Below, in pieces: positions 12,701-24,514 of a stretch of 64,000 bases of DNA. The notes under the pieces were generated by a model. It was given only the letters and a program-made list of their open reading frames with translations. It was not told the DNA's origin and made no database searches. The stretch is taken from the NCBI RefSeq assembly GCF_029227915.1, contig NC_079877.1:28855851-28919850 (forward strand), written 5' to 3'. How positions within the stretch are numbered: position 1 is the stretch's first letter; each line of letters opens with the position of its first letter. The stretch is from Hydractinia symbiolongicarpus. Lineage: Eukaryota > Cnidaria > Hydrozoa > Anthoathecata > Hydractiniidae. Made by a program: the position numbers and the translations under genes.

Positions 12701-15700
12701 GGTTTCTGTTAAAAAAAACGTGTACGTGAGAATGAATTTGAAAGGGTTGGCAAGTGGCTAAACAAAAAAAAGCAAAAGTCATAACCGGCGCCAGTACATC
12801 CAACCTTCTTGGTACGTCTAAAAAATGAATTGAATAAGGTTAACCAAACCAAGGTTAACCTAAGTTTTATTTCCCTCCCTCTTGTATTTATACCTATTTT
12901 ATATTTTGTTTATTGCGTGCTTAAGCACTTACAAAATGCTTGCGAATGCAAAGGTTCATTTTAAAGTACTGCTTGAGAAATTAGGCACGTGTTATCTTTG
13001 AGGTGTTATTAATAATTTGATAAGTAGCTAAGTTGTAGGTTGTCATGACTACCCATTGAAGTACGCCATCATGGTACGATTGCAATTATGTTTTGGCGTT
13101 GAAAGAAAAATGATTCTTAACTTGTTATTCTTTCAATGTGATTCTTATATTTGCTTACAGAATAACGTGTCTCGAGTCTTCTCCTATATCTATTATATTT
13201 CTTTTGTTTACCTTAGCGTTAACTTTTCAGGGTAATTTTATATTGAAAGTAACAGCATTCGATGAAGATAGCCCCACCGAAATTGACGAAGTTGATAGTG
13301 TAATACATACCATAAATACAACTACAATTACACTTCGAGAATACAGTCGCATCAATCCGTTTGAAACAACTTTGCATGGTAAAGTCAGCGAGCTAACAGT
13401 AGCAATATGGTAAGGAAAGTTTTTAGCTGACAAAAACTTTCAGTTATAAAAATGACAGAAATGTGAATTCGTCATTTGTTAATTAATAAAAGTCAGCCAT
13501 CATTCCATTGTTAGAAATGGCTCTGAATGTGTGAAAATCTATGAAGTAAGCAATCATCCCCGTGCTTAAACGTAATAAAAATATTGCATTTTTTTATATT
13601 CTTTTGTCATTGCATTCTATGTTCTAAAACAAGGTTATTGACCTTATTATGCCATACCTTGTCGGTAAAAAATGTCGGCAAAGAGCGACCAAATGTTTGC
13701 TAAGTGACTACTATTTTTTGCTGACTAACAACTTTTGCCGGTTTTTTTCTACCGATCAATATCTATAAAACCATAAAGTTAATGAAGAGAACACGAAAAA
13801 CAGCTTTGTATCAGTAAACAGAAAATGCACTTTTTCTATTAACTATGATCAGTCTACATAACGTTTAAAGTAAACGTAGCAAGAAAAAATAGAACTGTGA
13901 AGAACGATGTGGCAGTTGAGAACCAAACAGAGAAGATTCAAATGAAAGAATAATTACAATTGAATTATTTGTATGTCTCCAATGTCCTTTTCCTGAAGCT
14001 TTTTACGAAAGAAAAACAGCTTGAAAAAAAAACTTTTGTGGTGATTCTAGAAAATGGTCAGCTAAAAGTGACTAAATTCAAATATTTAGTCAGAAAAAGT
14101 GACTAAGTTATGTCAAAGGGACTAAATCCTTTGCCGACTTTTTTTTACCGATAAGATATGTTGGTGTAGTGAATTGTGCCTTATTATGTCTGACCATCCT
14201 CCACTTTTTTATGTAATGGCCTCAAATCACTCAGTCCATATATCCATGCTACAGTGTTATGGACATCCTTTACCCCGGGGTCTCTTGATCCCTGAGACAT
14301 CATTACGTAGCGACCGGTACGAGGTATAAACTGTTAAATTGTTTTGTTACTAGGGCTGCCTGTAGCGTCAATTACTACGGCGCCGATTGTGGAAAACATT
14401 GTGTTGGCCAAAATAACATAGATGGTCATTACGGCTGTAACACTAGCACAGGCGACATTGTATGTTTGAAAGGTTGGACAAACGTTACGACCAAGTGTAC
14501 AAGGAAAGGTATAAATCTCTTGTTTTAGCCTCTCTTTCGTGCGCAAGAAACAAGGGTTCTAATTAAACCTCATCTTTTTCTACTCCAGACATATTTTTAA
14601 CACTTTCAATGAATGGAAATTTTCAACAGGTAAGAGTAATTTGTTAATATTTATAACACTCTTAGATACGGAAAGAGCGTTTACTTTTAAAATGGTACTT
14701 TAGACAATCATTTCCAAGCTTTGGAAGGAGAAAGTACGTTGTAGAAGAAGGGTGCTTTTTTATCGAAACTAATGATGTAAACAATCATTGAAACAATTCC
14801 TTCAAATAAATAAACATAACGGCCACGAATGAACATTTCACCTCTGGTATAACACCCCCCCCCCCCCCCCCCCAATTAAGCCTCTTCATAATAAGTTTTG
14901 TTAATTAAGTCCCCTTAATTAACCATTAGGCGCCTAACGACGTACATATACGTCATAGCAAGATCAAAATACCGACATGCAGCCTACTCGCCACAATTCG
15001 TGACCGCTCAATTTTAAGGCTAAAATGAAAGAGGGTTAAATTTCGTTTTCAGCAGTGCTAAACTCGGTCGGCGACAGGTTGCCAGGACTCATGTTCAACG
15101 ACAAAAGATTTGCGGCAAAACACTTAAAGTTTTTCAAAAAAAACTGGCGTTAAACCGGGGGGTTAAGTAATTAGTCTTGTTAAAACTGACAAAAAGTAAC
15201 ATTTCATCAGCGAAATATGAAACAAAATAGGAATCATTTTAAAGTAATTTCATCACCTAACTTACGTTTAGATCAGCGCACGTATTTTTTCCAACGTATT
15301 GCATGGTATCATACTTCAAGAGATAAACACACGGTGTTTACAACATGATAATAAGCAACAAAGAAGAAGAGCGTGGAGTACAAATGACACTGTGGTGGAA
15401 TTTAAAAACGAAAATATTACGAGAACTAATGCTTACATTGAAGTGACAGTTAATATTGGTTAGTATAACATTGTCTTTTTTAAATGAAAAAGTCCACTTT
15501 GGTAATACTCCTGGAGAAATTTAAAATTTTCAAAGCGGTGTCATCATGTATTATTACCAGACCCATTGCGTTACACGCCAAAACGACCATTCTTAAAGAC
15601 CATAGCTGACATAGATTACAGAAATCAAATACACATTTTTTACACGCAACATATTTTGTGGTTAATTATTATATCGAGGGTAGAGGGGTTTCTTTGACGT

Positions 15701-16933
15701 TCAAAGTTGGTTAGCTTGCTTACTGACACAGTGCTGGCTGAGGACCTCACCTTGACGCTTGAAACTACATTCATCAATAGTGATTCTAATACACACAATT
15801 ATTTTGTCCATAAAACGCATTACAGTGCTGTTTAGACCCTGCTATATGCAGCTTTTGAGAGAACTCGTGCCACTGTCAAATTGAGTAACTTACTAAGTGA
15901 GGGATAAGTTGATGGATGTGAGTTGTGATCTTCTCTGAAGAAGAAGTGGCCCAATTTTTGTCATATTGTGAAGCTTATACTCTTATTGATTGGATTGCTT
16001 ATAAAAAAGCGTGTAACATGGAAATGTTCTTACAATCTGGTTTCTCGTCAAGCAAATTAGCCATTTTGTGAAAATTCATGCGTTTTTTCTTCACCAATAT
16101 CGACAAACCTAAAGCTGCTTTACAAGCTTAAAATGTTACAACATAATGTACATGTCTATTTTTTTATTTTTTATTTCAGATGGAAAAATTCAGAGGGAAA
16201 ATATTTCAAGCTGTTTACAAAACGCAATATACGAATCTTCTCTGCTACGCAAACGCTTACAAATCAGTACAGTGAGTGCGTGCGTAGATTCAGCTTCGTG
16301 TAAAACAGGCATTACAAGAGGGGACAACAAAACAAAGAAAAGAAAAAAATACATAACATTGATCATTGGTATTAGCGCTGCTGCACTCGTATTCCTCTTC
16401 TCGATTTTCATCGTGCGTATTCAGAAAAGGTAAAGGTTTTTATTATTTCCAGTGATTTTTCTTTTTATAGAGTCATGATCAACCATCACTTTCCGAAATT
16501 TGTCTAAATTACATTACCGTAAAAATCAAGTTAGGGCTAAGCCAGGCAACAGATTGATTTCCCCCTGTATTCATGCATAAGCACGTTTACATAAGCGGCT
16601 ACGCTTCATACCGAAACATACGCAAAACCATTACCAGACCACTTTTCATTAAGAAGTACTAACTTCTAAATATTGAAAGCTGTGTAAACTAAGCCAGCGT
16701 TGATTTACGACCGGCCTAATAATTTTAATTGAGAGATATTATATTTTTAAAATAAAAAAATGAATTTGCTGTGTTCACTATTTGCTGTGAAATTCATATT
16801 TAGGTCTAAAAAGATTGATGTTGCTACAGATAAGAAGAGTGTTGCTATGACTACCAACAATAACAATGCCGTTCTTTCTCTGGGGAGCGTGGATGACAAA
16901 AAAGATGAAAAAATTGAAGTAAATACAGGATGA
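9738..16933 (+). CDS. DSL-domain (Delta/Jagged-type) Notch ligand without EGF repeats
   Basis: Eight exons: 9738-9782, 11409-11726, 13231-13409, 14354-14508, 14589-14629, 15356-15458, 16180-16429, 16804-16933. The phases join without a break into 406 residues. Exon 1 encodes a short hydrophobic leader (IFFLACMCGF). Exons 2-3 resemble the MNNL (C2-like) domain of Notch ligands, with RLSSGRCC and a later FILKVTAFDED strand. Exon 4 is a DSL domain with six cysteines spaced x8, x3, x11, x8, x9 and the NYYGADC and GHYGC signatures. Exons 5-7 hold a 100-residue linker with four Cys but no EGF pattern, then a TM helix (about 338-359); exon 8 gives a 47-residue cytoplasmic tail. AATAAA follows at 16974. 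DSL ligands bind Notch on neighbouring cells. The exon 6 acceptor (AATAAG) lacks a pyrimidine tract and is the weakest junction. Confidence 0.8.
9965..10300. repeat. Minisatellite in intron 1 of the DSL gene
   Basis: About five diverged copies of a unit near 60 bp: GCGTTGACTCAGTGTCACCG, then ACAATAAACAGGCGTTGATC, then TATTGCCGCTGTAAAATA. Each unit has two related halves. Confidence 0.8.
10519..10606. repeat. Three tandem copies of a 27-33 bp unit
   Basis: TGTAAGCGGTATGCACTAAC followed by ATGATTT occurs three times, the last two copies separated by a few extra bases. It lies in intron 1 of the DSL gene. Confidence 0.85.
11810..12385. mobile_element. TTAA-flanked MITE (piggyBac-like) in DSL intron 2
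   Basis: The ends are CCCTATTCGGTCCGGGG on the left and CCCCCTGGATCGAATAGGG on the right, which pair with two mismatches. TTAA lies directly outside both ends (11806-11809 and 12386-12389). A TTAA duplication and a CCC start are hallmarks of piggyBac-type elements. There is no transposase inside, so the 576-bp copy is non-autonomous. Confidence 0.75.
13657..14156. mobile_element. 500-bp inverted-repeat element in DSL intron 3
   Basis: The left end CCTTGTCGGTAAAAAATGTC matches the reverse complement of the right end (TCTTATCGGTAAAAAAAGTC), continuing GGCAAAG on both sides. TA lies outside each end. Subterminal GTGACTAA repeats occur. There is no coding capacity; a mariner-like or similar MITE fits. 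Confidence 0.65.
14855..14873. repeat. Run of 19 C in DSL intron 5
   Basis: An uninterrupted poly-C tract. Length is prone to sequencing error; it could form i-motif or G-quadruplex structure. Confidence 0.8.
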
Positions 16934-18580
16934 ATTGCTCAACTTTTGTATATGACTTATGGATGGAACAATTAAATAAAAGGGCATGTCATTCCAACAC
17001 TGCCGAAACTCATTATTCGATATTTAAGTAGCTAATTAGAAGAAGAAAAAGAAGAAGACGGAAAGCACTTTAGGACATTGGCGTATTAAAACATTCAACG
17101 ACGACAATTAAGAATAAATGGAGAAAACAAACGAATCTCGACATTAGTTATCATGAACTGTTGTGAATCTGTTCTACAGTGTTTAAAGCTTCCATTTGAA
17201 CTACAATAAAGTATCTGAAATTTTTGCCCAGCTAGACATTAGATTTATGTGGTGGGGCAAATGTTCAACCAACTGAACTAACCAATAAACCTTTTTAAAA
17301 AATTAGGTCACTCAATATGCCCTTATTACTTATTGCAATCATAAGCATTGATTTTCATGTTTTCTGTACATGTATCTTTGTCAAAATTGATATGTAAAAA
17401 TTAAAATGTCAAAAGTTAAATTTAGAAACTTCCCAACAATAATTATGAATAAAATTTATTTTGATTGTATCTCATCAAACCAATCTGAAGACGAATCATG
17501 CGAAAATATAGTTAACTCCCGTCAATTTAAACTTCTAAGGGACCGAGGGGAATAGTGCGACTTAACAAATGTTCGAGTTAAGCGAAGCTCCCGTTAAGTC
17601 GAATTTAGTCTAAAGAGATTATAGTTTGAAAAGCGATTTTTTTCAGAGGTGGGGCAGCAGTTACCGGGAAAAGTTACAATATTGGCGATGAAACAGGCAT
17701 GAAAGTTCCTTGTAAATTAAATTTTCCTTGACATAATGAGTTAATAAAAACTTTTATCTAGTTTTTGATTTCCTTTTCACGTCATTCAATTCGAGTCATC
17801 CCAAGATATCAGCCTCACAGAGGACGAAAATTAGTTGTTCGAATTACCAGAGATTCCAGTTAACCGGCGTTTTTTACAAGGAAGTTTTAACGAAAGTTTT
17901 AGGGACCCAAGAAAATGTTTCGTGATGATGAACGTTCGAGTTATCCGGAGTAACCGGAAGGTAACTTATACCAAACAACTAAAGGTTTAGATTTTTCGTA
18001 ACCAGTAGGCAGGAATGCAAGTGTGTACCGTATCGATAGCCAGTAAGCTAACTACTTTTCGTCATCTGTTTTTAGATAGGCTAGAAGGAGTTCACTCGTC
18101 ATGTCATCTATGCTCGTCTAACTTTCAAACTCTTAGGGTAAATCTGGATAAGCAAGACAAACAGCTCTTTCAAAATTACCCACTATATGTGAGTAGTGTG
18201 ACTGGGCTGTACCATAGCTACTTCTTTTGCGTTAGTCCTTTATCAATAAACGAAAAAGAAGCCCTGTCGGGAGCGCAATTTCAGAAAATTACGGATATCA
18301 TATTTCTATTTCTTTCAATTCTCTGCCAGATGCATCTCGTACATACAACAACGGGTCAATGGTTTCAAGAAAAGTATTTCAAGACGTAGAAAAGAATTCT
18401 ATAGTTACACATGTCGTCATCAACAAACGAATAGGAATAGGAAAAAGACTACAATTAAAAATGACATATTTTTATTTTTTCACACAAGTTACAATTATTG
18501 TTGACCAAAGGACAAAAACAAAGAAGAAACACTTAAATAATATTAAATTTGTGTTAAAAGTTAGGTTATCTAAGAAATTT
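16934..18580. other. Intergenic between the DSL and acyltransferase genes
   Basis: The 3' end of the DSL gene (AATAAA at 16974), then no supported gene. The segment 17509-17965 is a transposon remnant listed separately. Open frames at 18015-18838 (+) lack domain signals and partly oppose the acyltransferase gene. Confidence 0.5.
17509..17965. mobile_element. Degenerate Tigger/pogo-like non-autonomous remnant
   Basis: The left part reads AGTTAACTCCCGTCAATTTA followed by GGGACCGAGG and repeated GTTCGAGTTAA motifs. The right part repeats TTCGAGTTATCCGG. Such repeated GTTCGAGTTA-type subterminal motifs and a CAGTTGACTC-like tip recall the Tigger element at 46397-47845. No coding sequence. Confidence 0.5.
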
Positions 18581-19906
18581 TTATATTTTACGAACTATGT
18601 CTATTGTGTCCATTACATAGTCATTCGCCAAAAATTCAGCCATTTCTTCTGCTGTAAGACAATATTGAAAACGCAAACCATCATTTTCAGGTGTTGGGAA
18701 TATCCAAATAAGGCCTGGCAACATGGGACCTCCTCCTGGTTGGATAAGATGTGCTTTACCCAGTCCAAAATCACATTCGTACATAGGGTGTTGTGCAAGA
18801 GACGAAAACAACAGATCATTGGTAAAAATATTCACTGATGGCATAATACTCATGAGAGATTCTTGATTTTGAAGCCAATTCATCAGATCCTGCACATAAT
18901 TTTTCGACATAACATCATAATTTTTTCGTAACAGTAAACACGTTTCTTTCAAAGACATATTTAAGACATCTTTTACTGGTAATCTTTTACAAAGGTAAGG
19001 AACGCAATTTCCAAAATATCCTTCTGGAAGACCAAATCGTTTTCTGCTATTTACAACAGTTGCAATCATTGTCGTTTCGCATTTTTTCTGTACTCTAGCA
19101 GCCACCGTAGCTTTCCATATGATAGCAGTTAAAATATCATTCTTAGATAAGTACATATTCCCGGGCAAATCTTCAGAAAATCGTTCCTTTAAAGAGTCCA
19201 ACTTTGCAAAAGAAATAAAAAACTCATATTTTGACATTTTACCTAACGAGGGCATTTGGGGAGGAGGTCCAGTTAAAGAAATATATCCTCGGTCAAGCAA
19301 AGAGGTAGGTTTTTCGCCATTTCCTACCAATAAAGACCGGTCAGTATTGTTAGAATATGTCCCAACGTGGCCATGTTTTGTGGCAGAAGCCCATGCATTC
19401 ATGAAACGAAATATACCATGTGCATCTGAGAGAACATGGTGAAAGCTTACCACCAACATAAGCGAGTCGTCAGTAAGTGAAATAATTTGTGCAATAAAAA
19501 GAAATGCATCTTTTGCTAACAAAAATCCTTGAAGCTCAGGAAGAAAGATGTCTTTTTCTGGTAATTTCTCAATTTCAAAACCAACAGCTTCAACATCTTT
19601 GAAAGAAAAATTGGCCTTTGAATTTATTAATTTCACACCATGATTATCAAAATTCAGGACTCCACCACTGGTAGTATATTCAATGCTACCACACACTTCA
19701 GGATATTCTTGAAGGGTCACTTTCAAACCATCTATCATTTTTTTGACAGAAAAGGAGCCATCTGTTCCATCATTTTTGAAAAAGTAACAAAAGTTTACAT
19801 AAACCTTTGGTTGGCAGACATCTAAAACACTTAACCAAATGCTTTCTTTTGTTGCAGATTTTGAAGAAAGCTTAATGATTTCATCGGATACTACTTTTAT
19901 CTCCAT
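18581..19906 (-). CDS. BAHD-family acyltransferase (Transferase family)
   Basis: A 441-residue intronless protein. The catalytic HHxxxDG-like motif is present as HHVLSDAHG (H156, H157, D161, G164), and the second family motif DFGWG appears as DFGLG (379-383), so the central aromatic residue is replaced by Leu. BAHD enzymes move acyl groups from acyl-CoA to alcohols or amines, with the second His as general base; length is usual for the family (about 430-460). No signal peptide or TM segment is seen, so a cytosolic enzyme is likely. Substrate unknown. The family is best known in plants and fungi, and single-exon structure beside multi-exon neighbours may reflect retroposition or transfer. The start ATG at 19906 is the first in frame. 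Confidence 0.85.
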   Translation of the reverse strand: MEIKVVSDEIIKLSSKSATKESIWLSVLDVCQPKVYVNFCYFFKNDGTDGSFSVKKMIDGLKVTLQEYPEVCGSIEYTTSGGVLNFDNHGVKLINSKANFSFKDVEAVGFEIEKLPEKDIFLPELQGFLLAKDAFLFIAQIISLTDDSLMLVVSFHHVLSDAHGIFRFMNAWASATKHGHVGTYSNNTDRSLLVGNGEKPTSLLDRGYISLTGPPPQMPSLGKMSKYEFFISFAKLDSLKERFSEDLPGNMYLSKNDILTAIIWKATVAARVQKKCETTMIATVVNSRKRFGLPEGYFGNCVPYLCKRLPVKDVLNMSLKETCLLLRKNYDVMSKNYVQDLMNWLQNQESLMSIMPSVNIFTNDLLFSSLAQHPMYECDFGLGKAHLIQPGGGPMLPGLIWIFPTPENDGLRFQYCLTAEEMAEFLANDYVMDTIDIVRKI

Positions 19907-22149
19907 TGTAATTATGTCGATGTTTATCTTCTTGTTGTTCCTTCTTTAGAAGTAGCCTAAATTAAGATAAATAAAAGTAATTCAAGGTATAGACAACAAA
20001 AAGTTCTGCTAGCTAGCAGAACTTATAGCTAGGTAGTTATTACAAAAAAACAATGAAAAAAGTAAATAAACTTACTAGGAATTAATGTTTTGATTTTGAT
20101 TTGTTTAGCATAGTTTTTATATGTTTTGTTACCATTTAGTAAAACAATAAAATTACAACCATGTGCAATTAAAAATTGCAGTAATGGCAAAAATTTAGAG
20201 CTGATTAAATAAGGAATTAATTAGTACATCTGAATCTACTGAAGTAAGACAAAAAAACATTAGTATGCAAATTCTTTATTTAAAGAACTAAATAAGGAGA
20301 AGTGAAATTTAAGAAATGCAAACAAGGCATAACATAGCTAGCTAGCTATTTCATGCTCACATGCACGCTAAAACAAAGATGATTACTGAAAATACAAAAC
20401 AAAAATTTTCTTCCTGTTTTTAAATTTTTGTTTCATTTTAATGATTATCGTATTTTTTTAAAGGAATACACACTTAGATAAGATAAGACAAACGCTCCAC
20501 TTAGACCTTCTACTGATATAGTATTAACGGGTTTTAAACGAGATTAAATTTAGCCACCAAATTAATGCAAATTTCTCTTTAGGTCAGTAAGTAATTCATC
20601 TCTGAGAGTTTTAATGGTAATGAATGTGTACTATTAATTAGACAGACGATCTAGCTACAATTTCACTCGCTTTAAATTTTGCTCAAGCAGCTCTGGGCAG
20701 TAAGAGACAAGATTGCGGTGAGTATTCTGAGAATGTTGACTGGCTAATGTAAGAATTGGGTGCAAGAAAACAACAAGCATGCTGACATAAGTGAAACTCG
20801 TTGTACCTTGGCTCTCGTCCTCTTGAAATAAGATTTTATTTTCGGCACTATTGCTTTAGTCAATGTCTTTCTTACTACACAACTTTTGATAATAAGTGTT
20901 GATTTCACACAAGGTTTTGTCTGATGCTTGATGTTGCTTCTGTATTTTACGAGCTCGATATTTATCGCATGTCGCTTGTTGACTATCTACCAAATTTGGG
21001 TCGAATTATCTTTCTTTTGGTAAAAATATATTATATCACGAAAGAAAATGATTGGCAGGGTAAAACATATTCTTACAATAACAATCTTGCTATGAAGTTA
21101 TCATTTGAATATAGATTGCTAAATTGTTCCTCCGTAATAACCCTTTATAATAATAAAATTGGGGCGGCTAGTTAAAAAAAATCAAAAATTTGTATAAATA
21201 GGGTTCAGTAAAAGTCAGTAACAGTTGGGCTGATGTGAAATTAAAATGACAAGATTATCGCTATCCAGGTAAGCTTTAAAAACTTTGTATAAGTAGGGGT
21301 ATTGCCGCTTTGTTACCGGTAAAAGGATTAGAAACAATCAGGTTTATATTTGATCAAGTTTTATTATGCGCTGTTCCATCAGGGAACTATATTTCGCGGG
21401 AATTAATCTTAGCGCTTGCTTAATAATAATAAAAAATATTCTTGTGATGACTTCGTCGTCCCGTCTCTAGTTTATTATGACTAGGGGAAACCTCGTTCCC
21501 AAGCTTATTTTTTTCTTGACGGCACACGTTCGAACACTTTTAGGTGCGTAAGGGAAAATTAAATTGTCTCGTTTATCATTACCGCGGGTGCTGCATTATG
21601 GGTCATGTGTGAAGTAATTTGGAAATGCTTTCGACGGCTTCATTGTTATCAAGATGACGCAGATAAAATATAAGATTAGAAAATTGTATCGTTGTCAAAA
21701 ATGAACAAACAATAAGATCAACTTGGGTCAGATCAGCCTTAGATGTGGGGCTCTTTCTCCCTTTATCGCAATCTCTCACACCAAAATGACTATTATGCTG
21801 GGAACAAAGTTACCGCACATTTTGGGTTGTTATACACCTATTAAGAATTCCACAGGATTCTAGGTAAATTTTATTTAGTTCAACAATAGATTACAAGACT
21901 GCTATTAATTTTGTAGGTGGTATATAGAACCTGTGTGCGCGAAGACTTCACATACTTTGGTATTTAGTATATAGTAGCTGTTTCCCGTGGAAGAATCCAC
22001 TGTATTCTCATTTAATTTGTGTAGCAGATATACGTCCATCACAAAACAAACAATACAGCATCTTACATCTGCATTATTATATAAATGACCAAAAAAAATA
22101 AAGGTATCCAACAACTGCAGTATATATGTAACATTTAAAATCTAAATCT
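19907..22149. other. Intergenic, AT-rich, GCTAGC-rich
   Basis: No supported exon. Short GCTAGCTAGC palindromes occur near 20010 and 20338. CCTCGTTCCCA at about 21489 matches the end of the MITE at 60633. An open frame at 20924-21175 has no recognisable feature. Confidence 0.5.
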
Positions 22150-24400
22150 ACTAAAATTACTGTTCTGACCATCTGACAAATGCGAAAATTATTCGGAAAG
22201 AAGTTTTCAAAAGCATTTCAAATTACATCTCACCCATAAAACTTAAATCACTCAAAACGTCACATACAAAAAAAGCTGATCAATGTCAAACCCAAATCTC
22301 TCTCATTGTATATGTTAAAATCAGTTAGTTTATTGCAAACCCTACCAAAGGTTGACACAAAATGTGAAAAATAAACAATAAATTGTGCGTAAGTAGAAAT
22401 TTTTATCTAAGGTGTTAAAACGTTTTTTGATATATTGAATACGGTCCTTCCTAACTAAACTTTAGAGAAAATGTCAACAACAAAAAAAGGTGTTTAAACC
22501 TGAAATTAATAAAAATCACTTCTTTTAGCAACTTGCATGCTGTTATACCATCAATAAAGTAAACAAAATTTCAAATCTCACATAGTATTCTGTCACAAAT
22601 GTTTTCATAAATTATATATAAAAGTCATAATGAGTCATGTTAAACAACAGCAATCAATCTATAAGTTCATTTTATGTCCATTTTTGCACCAAATTTGCAA
22701 CATAAAATACAAATTCTTAATAATACTAATATCTCTTATTTTGGTCCTTCGCATACCGACGGTCTCCCACAAAAGTTTAATTAAAATGTAAAAAATGAGA
22801 GGTAACAACAAAATCAAAGTTTGCAAAATTTAATTATTTTGGTACACCTATCTACTGCATATGCTCTCTAAAACAATATTTTAATCCAAAATGCCAAAGA
22901 AAAACAGTTTGCAAGAAAATCAGTATTTCGATGATACTGCATATACTCTTTCCCCACAAAAGCTTCCCAAACTGTAAAAGAAAGAATGGTTGTAGGGAGT
23001 GCTTCTGATTCAAACAAATCAGTTTTTTGACATTTTGCATCTTGTCCCTACCCATTAAATCTTACACAAAATTTTAAAAAACTGTGATTTGGAACGCATC
23101 AAATTTAAATTGAGAAGGATCAGTCATTTCGGTATATTGCACAGAGTCCTCCCTGGTAAGAGTTTATACAAAATATAGAAAAACACAGCTTGCAAGGTGT
23201 AAAATCGAATTCTTCTTTTGTGTATATATGGTCCTTTCTCGCAAAATTAACATAAAATGTCAAAGAGGTTCAGATTTAACATCTATTAACACAACAAAAA
23301 TCAGTTCTATCAGTATATGGCATGCCATTGTCTTCCACCAAATGTTCCCATTAAAGTTTCACAGGTACAGCCTGTAAATTAAAAACAACTAAGATCAGGT
23401 ATTTTGGTCTAGCTCATACCATTCTGTCCCAAATAATTTACATAAAATGTAAAAATTGAGTGGTAAAACAGAAATTTGCGAAATTCCATTTTTTATATGC
23501 ATATATTGTATATTATATGCTTTCTACAACAATAAGTTAATTCAAAATGTCAAAAAAAAAGAAAAATATAACTTAGAAAGAATATAAAATTGAAATCAAC
23601 AAAGTAGCTCTTTTGGTGTATTAAATATGGCCATACGCACAAAAGTTTACACTAAATGTAAAAAAATGGTTGTGTTTAGTAATTCTAAATTTAAAAAAGG
23701 GAGTTCTTTTAGCATGCTGATTTATGTCTTTACCCACAACCTCTTACATGAAAATGTAAAAACCACATTTGAAACAAATTGAATTTACATTATAAAAATA
23801 AGTAATTTCTGAACTTTATTTTCAGAATATTTGCAGGAAAAGAACTTCGCAAACTAAAAAAAGAACCAGGAAATTTTTCTGGGTTAATAACATTTGATGG
23901 GTTTTGTGGGAATTTATATCTATATATAATGTGGGAACATATGTATAATGTTAGAGTTGAATTTCTTATTTTAATATAAAAACATAAAAAGCTTGCAAGG
24001 TGTAAAGTCAAATTCTACAAAAAATAATTCTTTCGGTATATTGCATGATCCTTGTGCCACAAAAGTTAACACAAAATTTCAAAAGAAAAGCAAATCAAAA
24101 ACCCATGTAAGTACTGCAACAAAATCAAAAATATAAAAAAGCAACGTAAATTTTCCACATACTGTCAAAAACCTCTATCGATTAAGAATTTTCAAAAACA
24201 GGTTTTTTTGGTGTAAGCATGTAGTAACTCTCTCGAAATGGTTTAAAGTTTTTTTAAAAAAACACAAAATGTCATAGTAAAAACATCTAGAACATCAGAA
24301 TTACTGCATGTTAAATAAAAATCCTTTTGTCATATTGCATGCAACCGATGTTTAGTTACACAAAATGTGAAAAAATACATTATATATTTGCATAAAAAAG
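22150..24400. repeat. Highly diverged tandem (satellite-like) array
   Basis: A unit of roughly 100-170 bp recurs many times. It can be recognised by a GGTATATTGCATAT-like block, then CCTTNCCCACAAAAGTTNAC, then ACAAAATGTNAAAA. Instances lie near 22340, 22440, 22760, 22860, 22940, 23040, 23150, 23240, 23520, 23640, 24040 and 24340. Copies differ greatly, so the array is old. A similar unit occurs at 26695-26760. Confidence 0.6.
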
Positions 24401-24514
24401 AGTCCTAAGATAAACTACAGTACCTAGCTACATACAAGAGCAACACAAAACTCACAGGTTAGCTAGGTATACTGGGAGTCTTTAGTTTAATGCTAACATT
24501 AGCTAGCTACAGCA

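Noticed and set aside
14855-15170. Possible MITE bounded by the poly-C run and a CCGGGGGGTTAAG end
   Set aside because: The ends do not pair beyond homopolymer sequence and no target duplication is seen.
18015-18838. Overlapping plus-strand open frames beside and opposite the acyltransferase
   Set aside because: No domain or splice signal; the part after 18581 is the shadow of the minus-strand gene.
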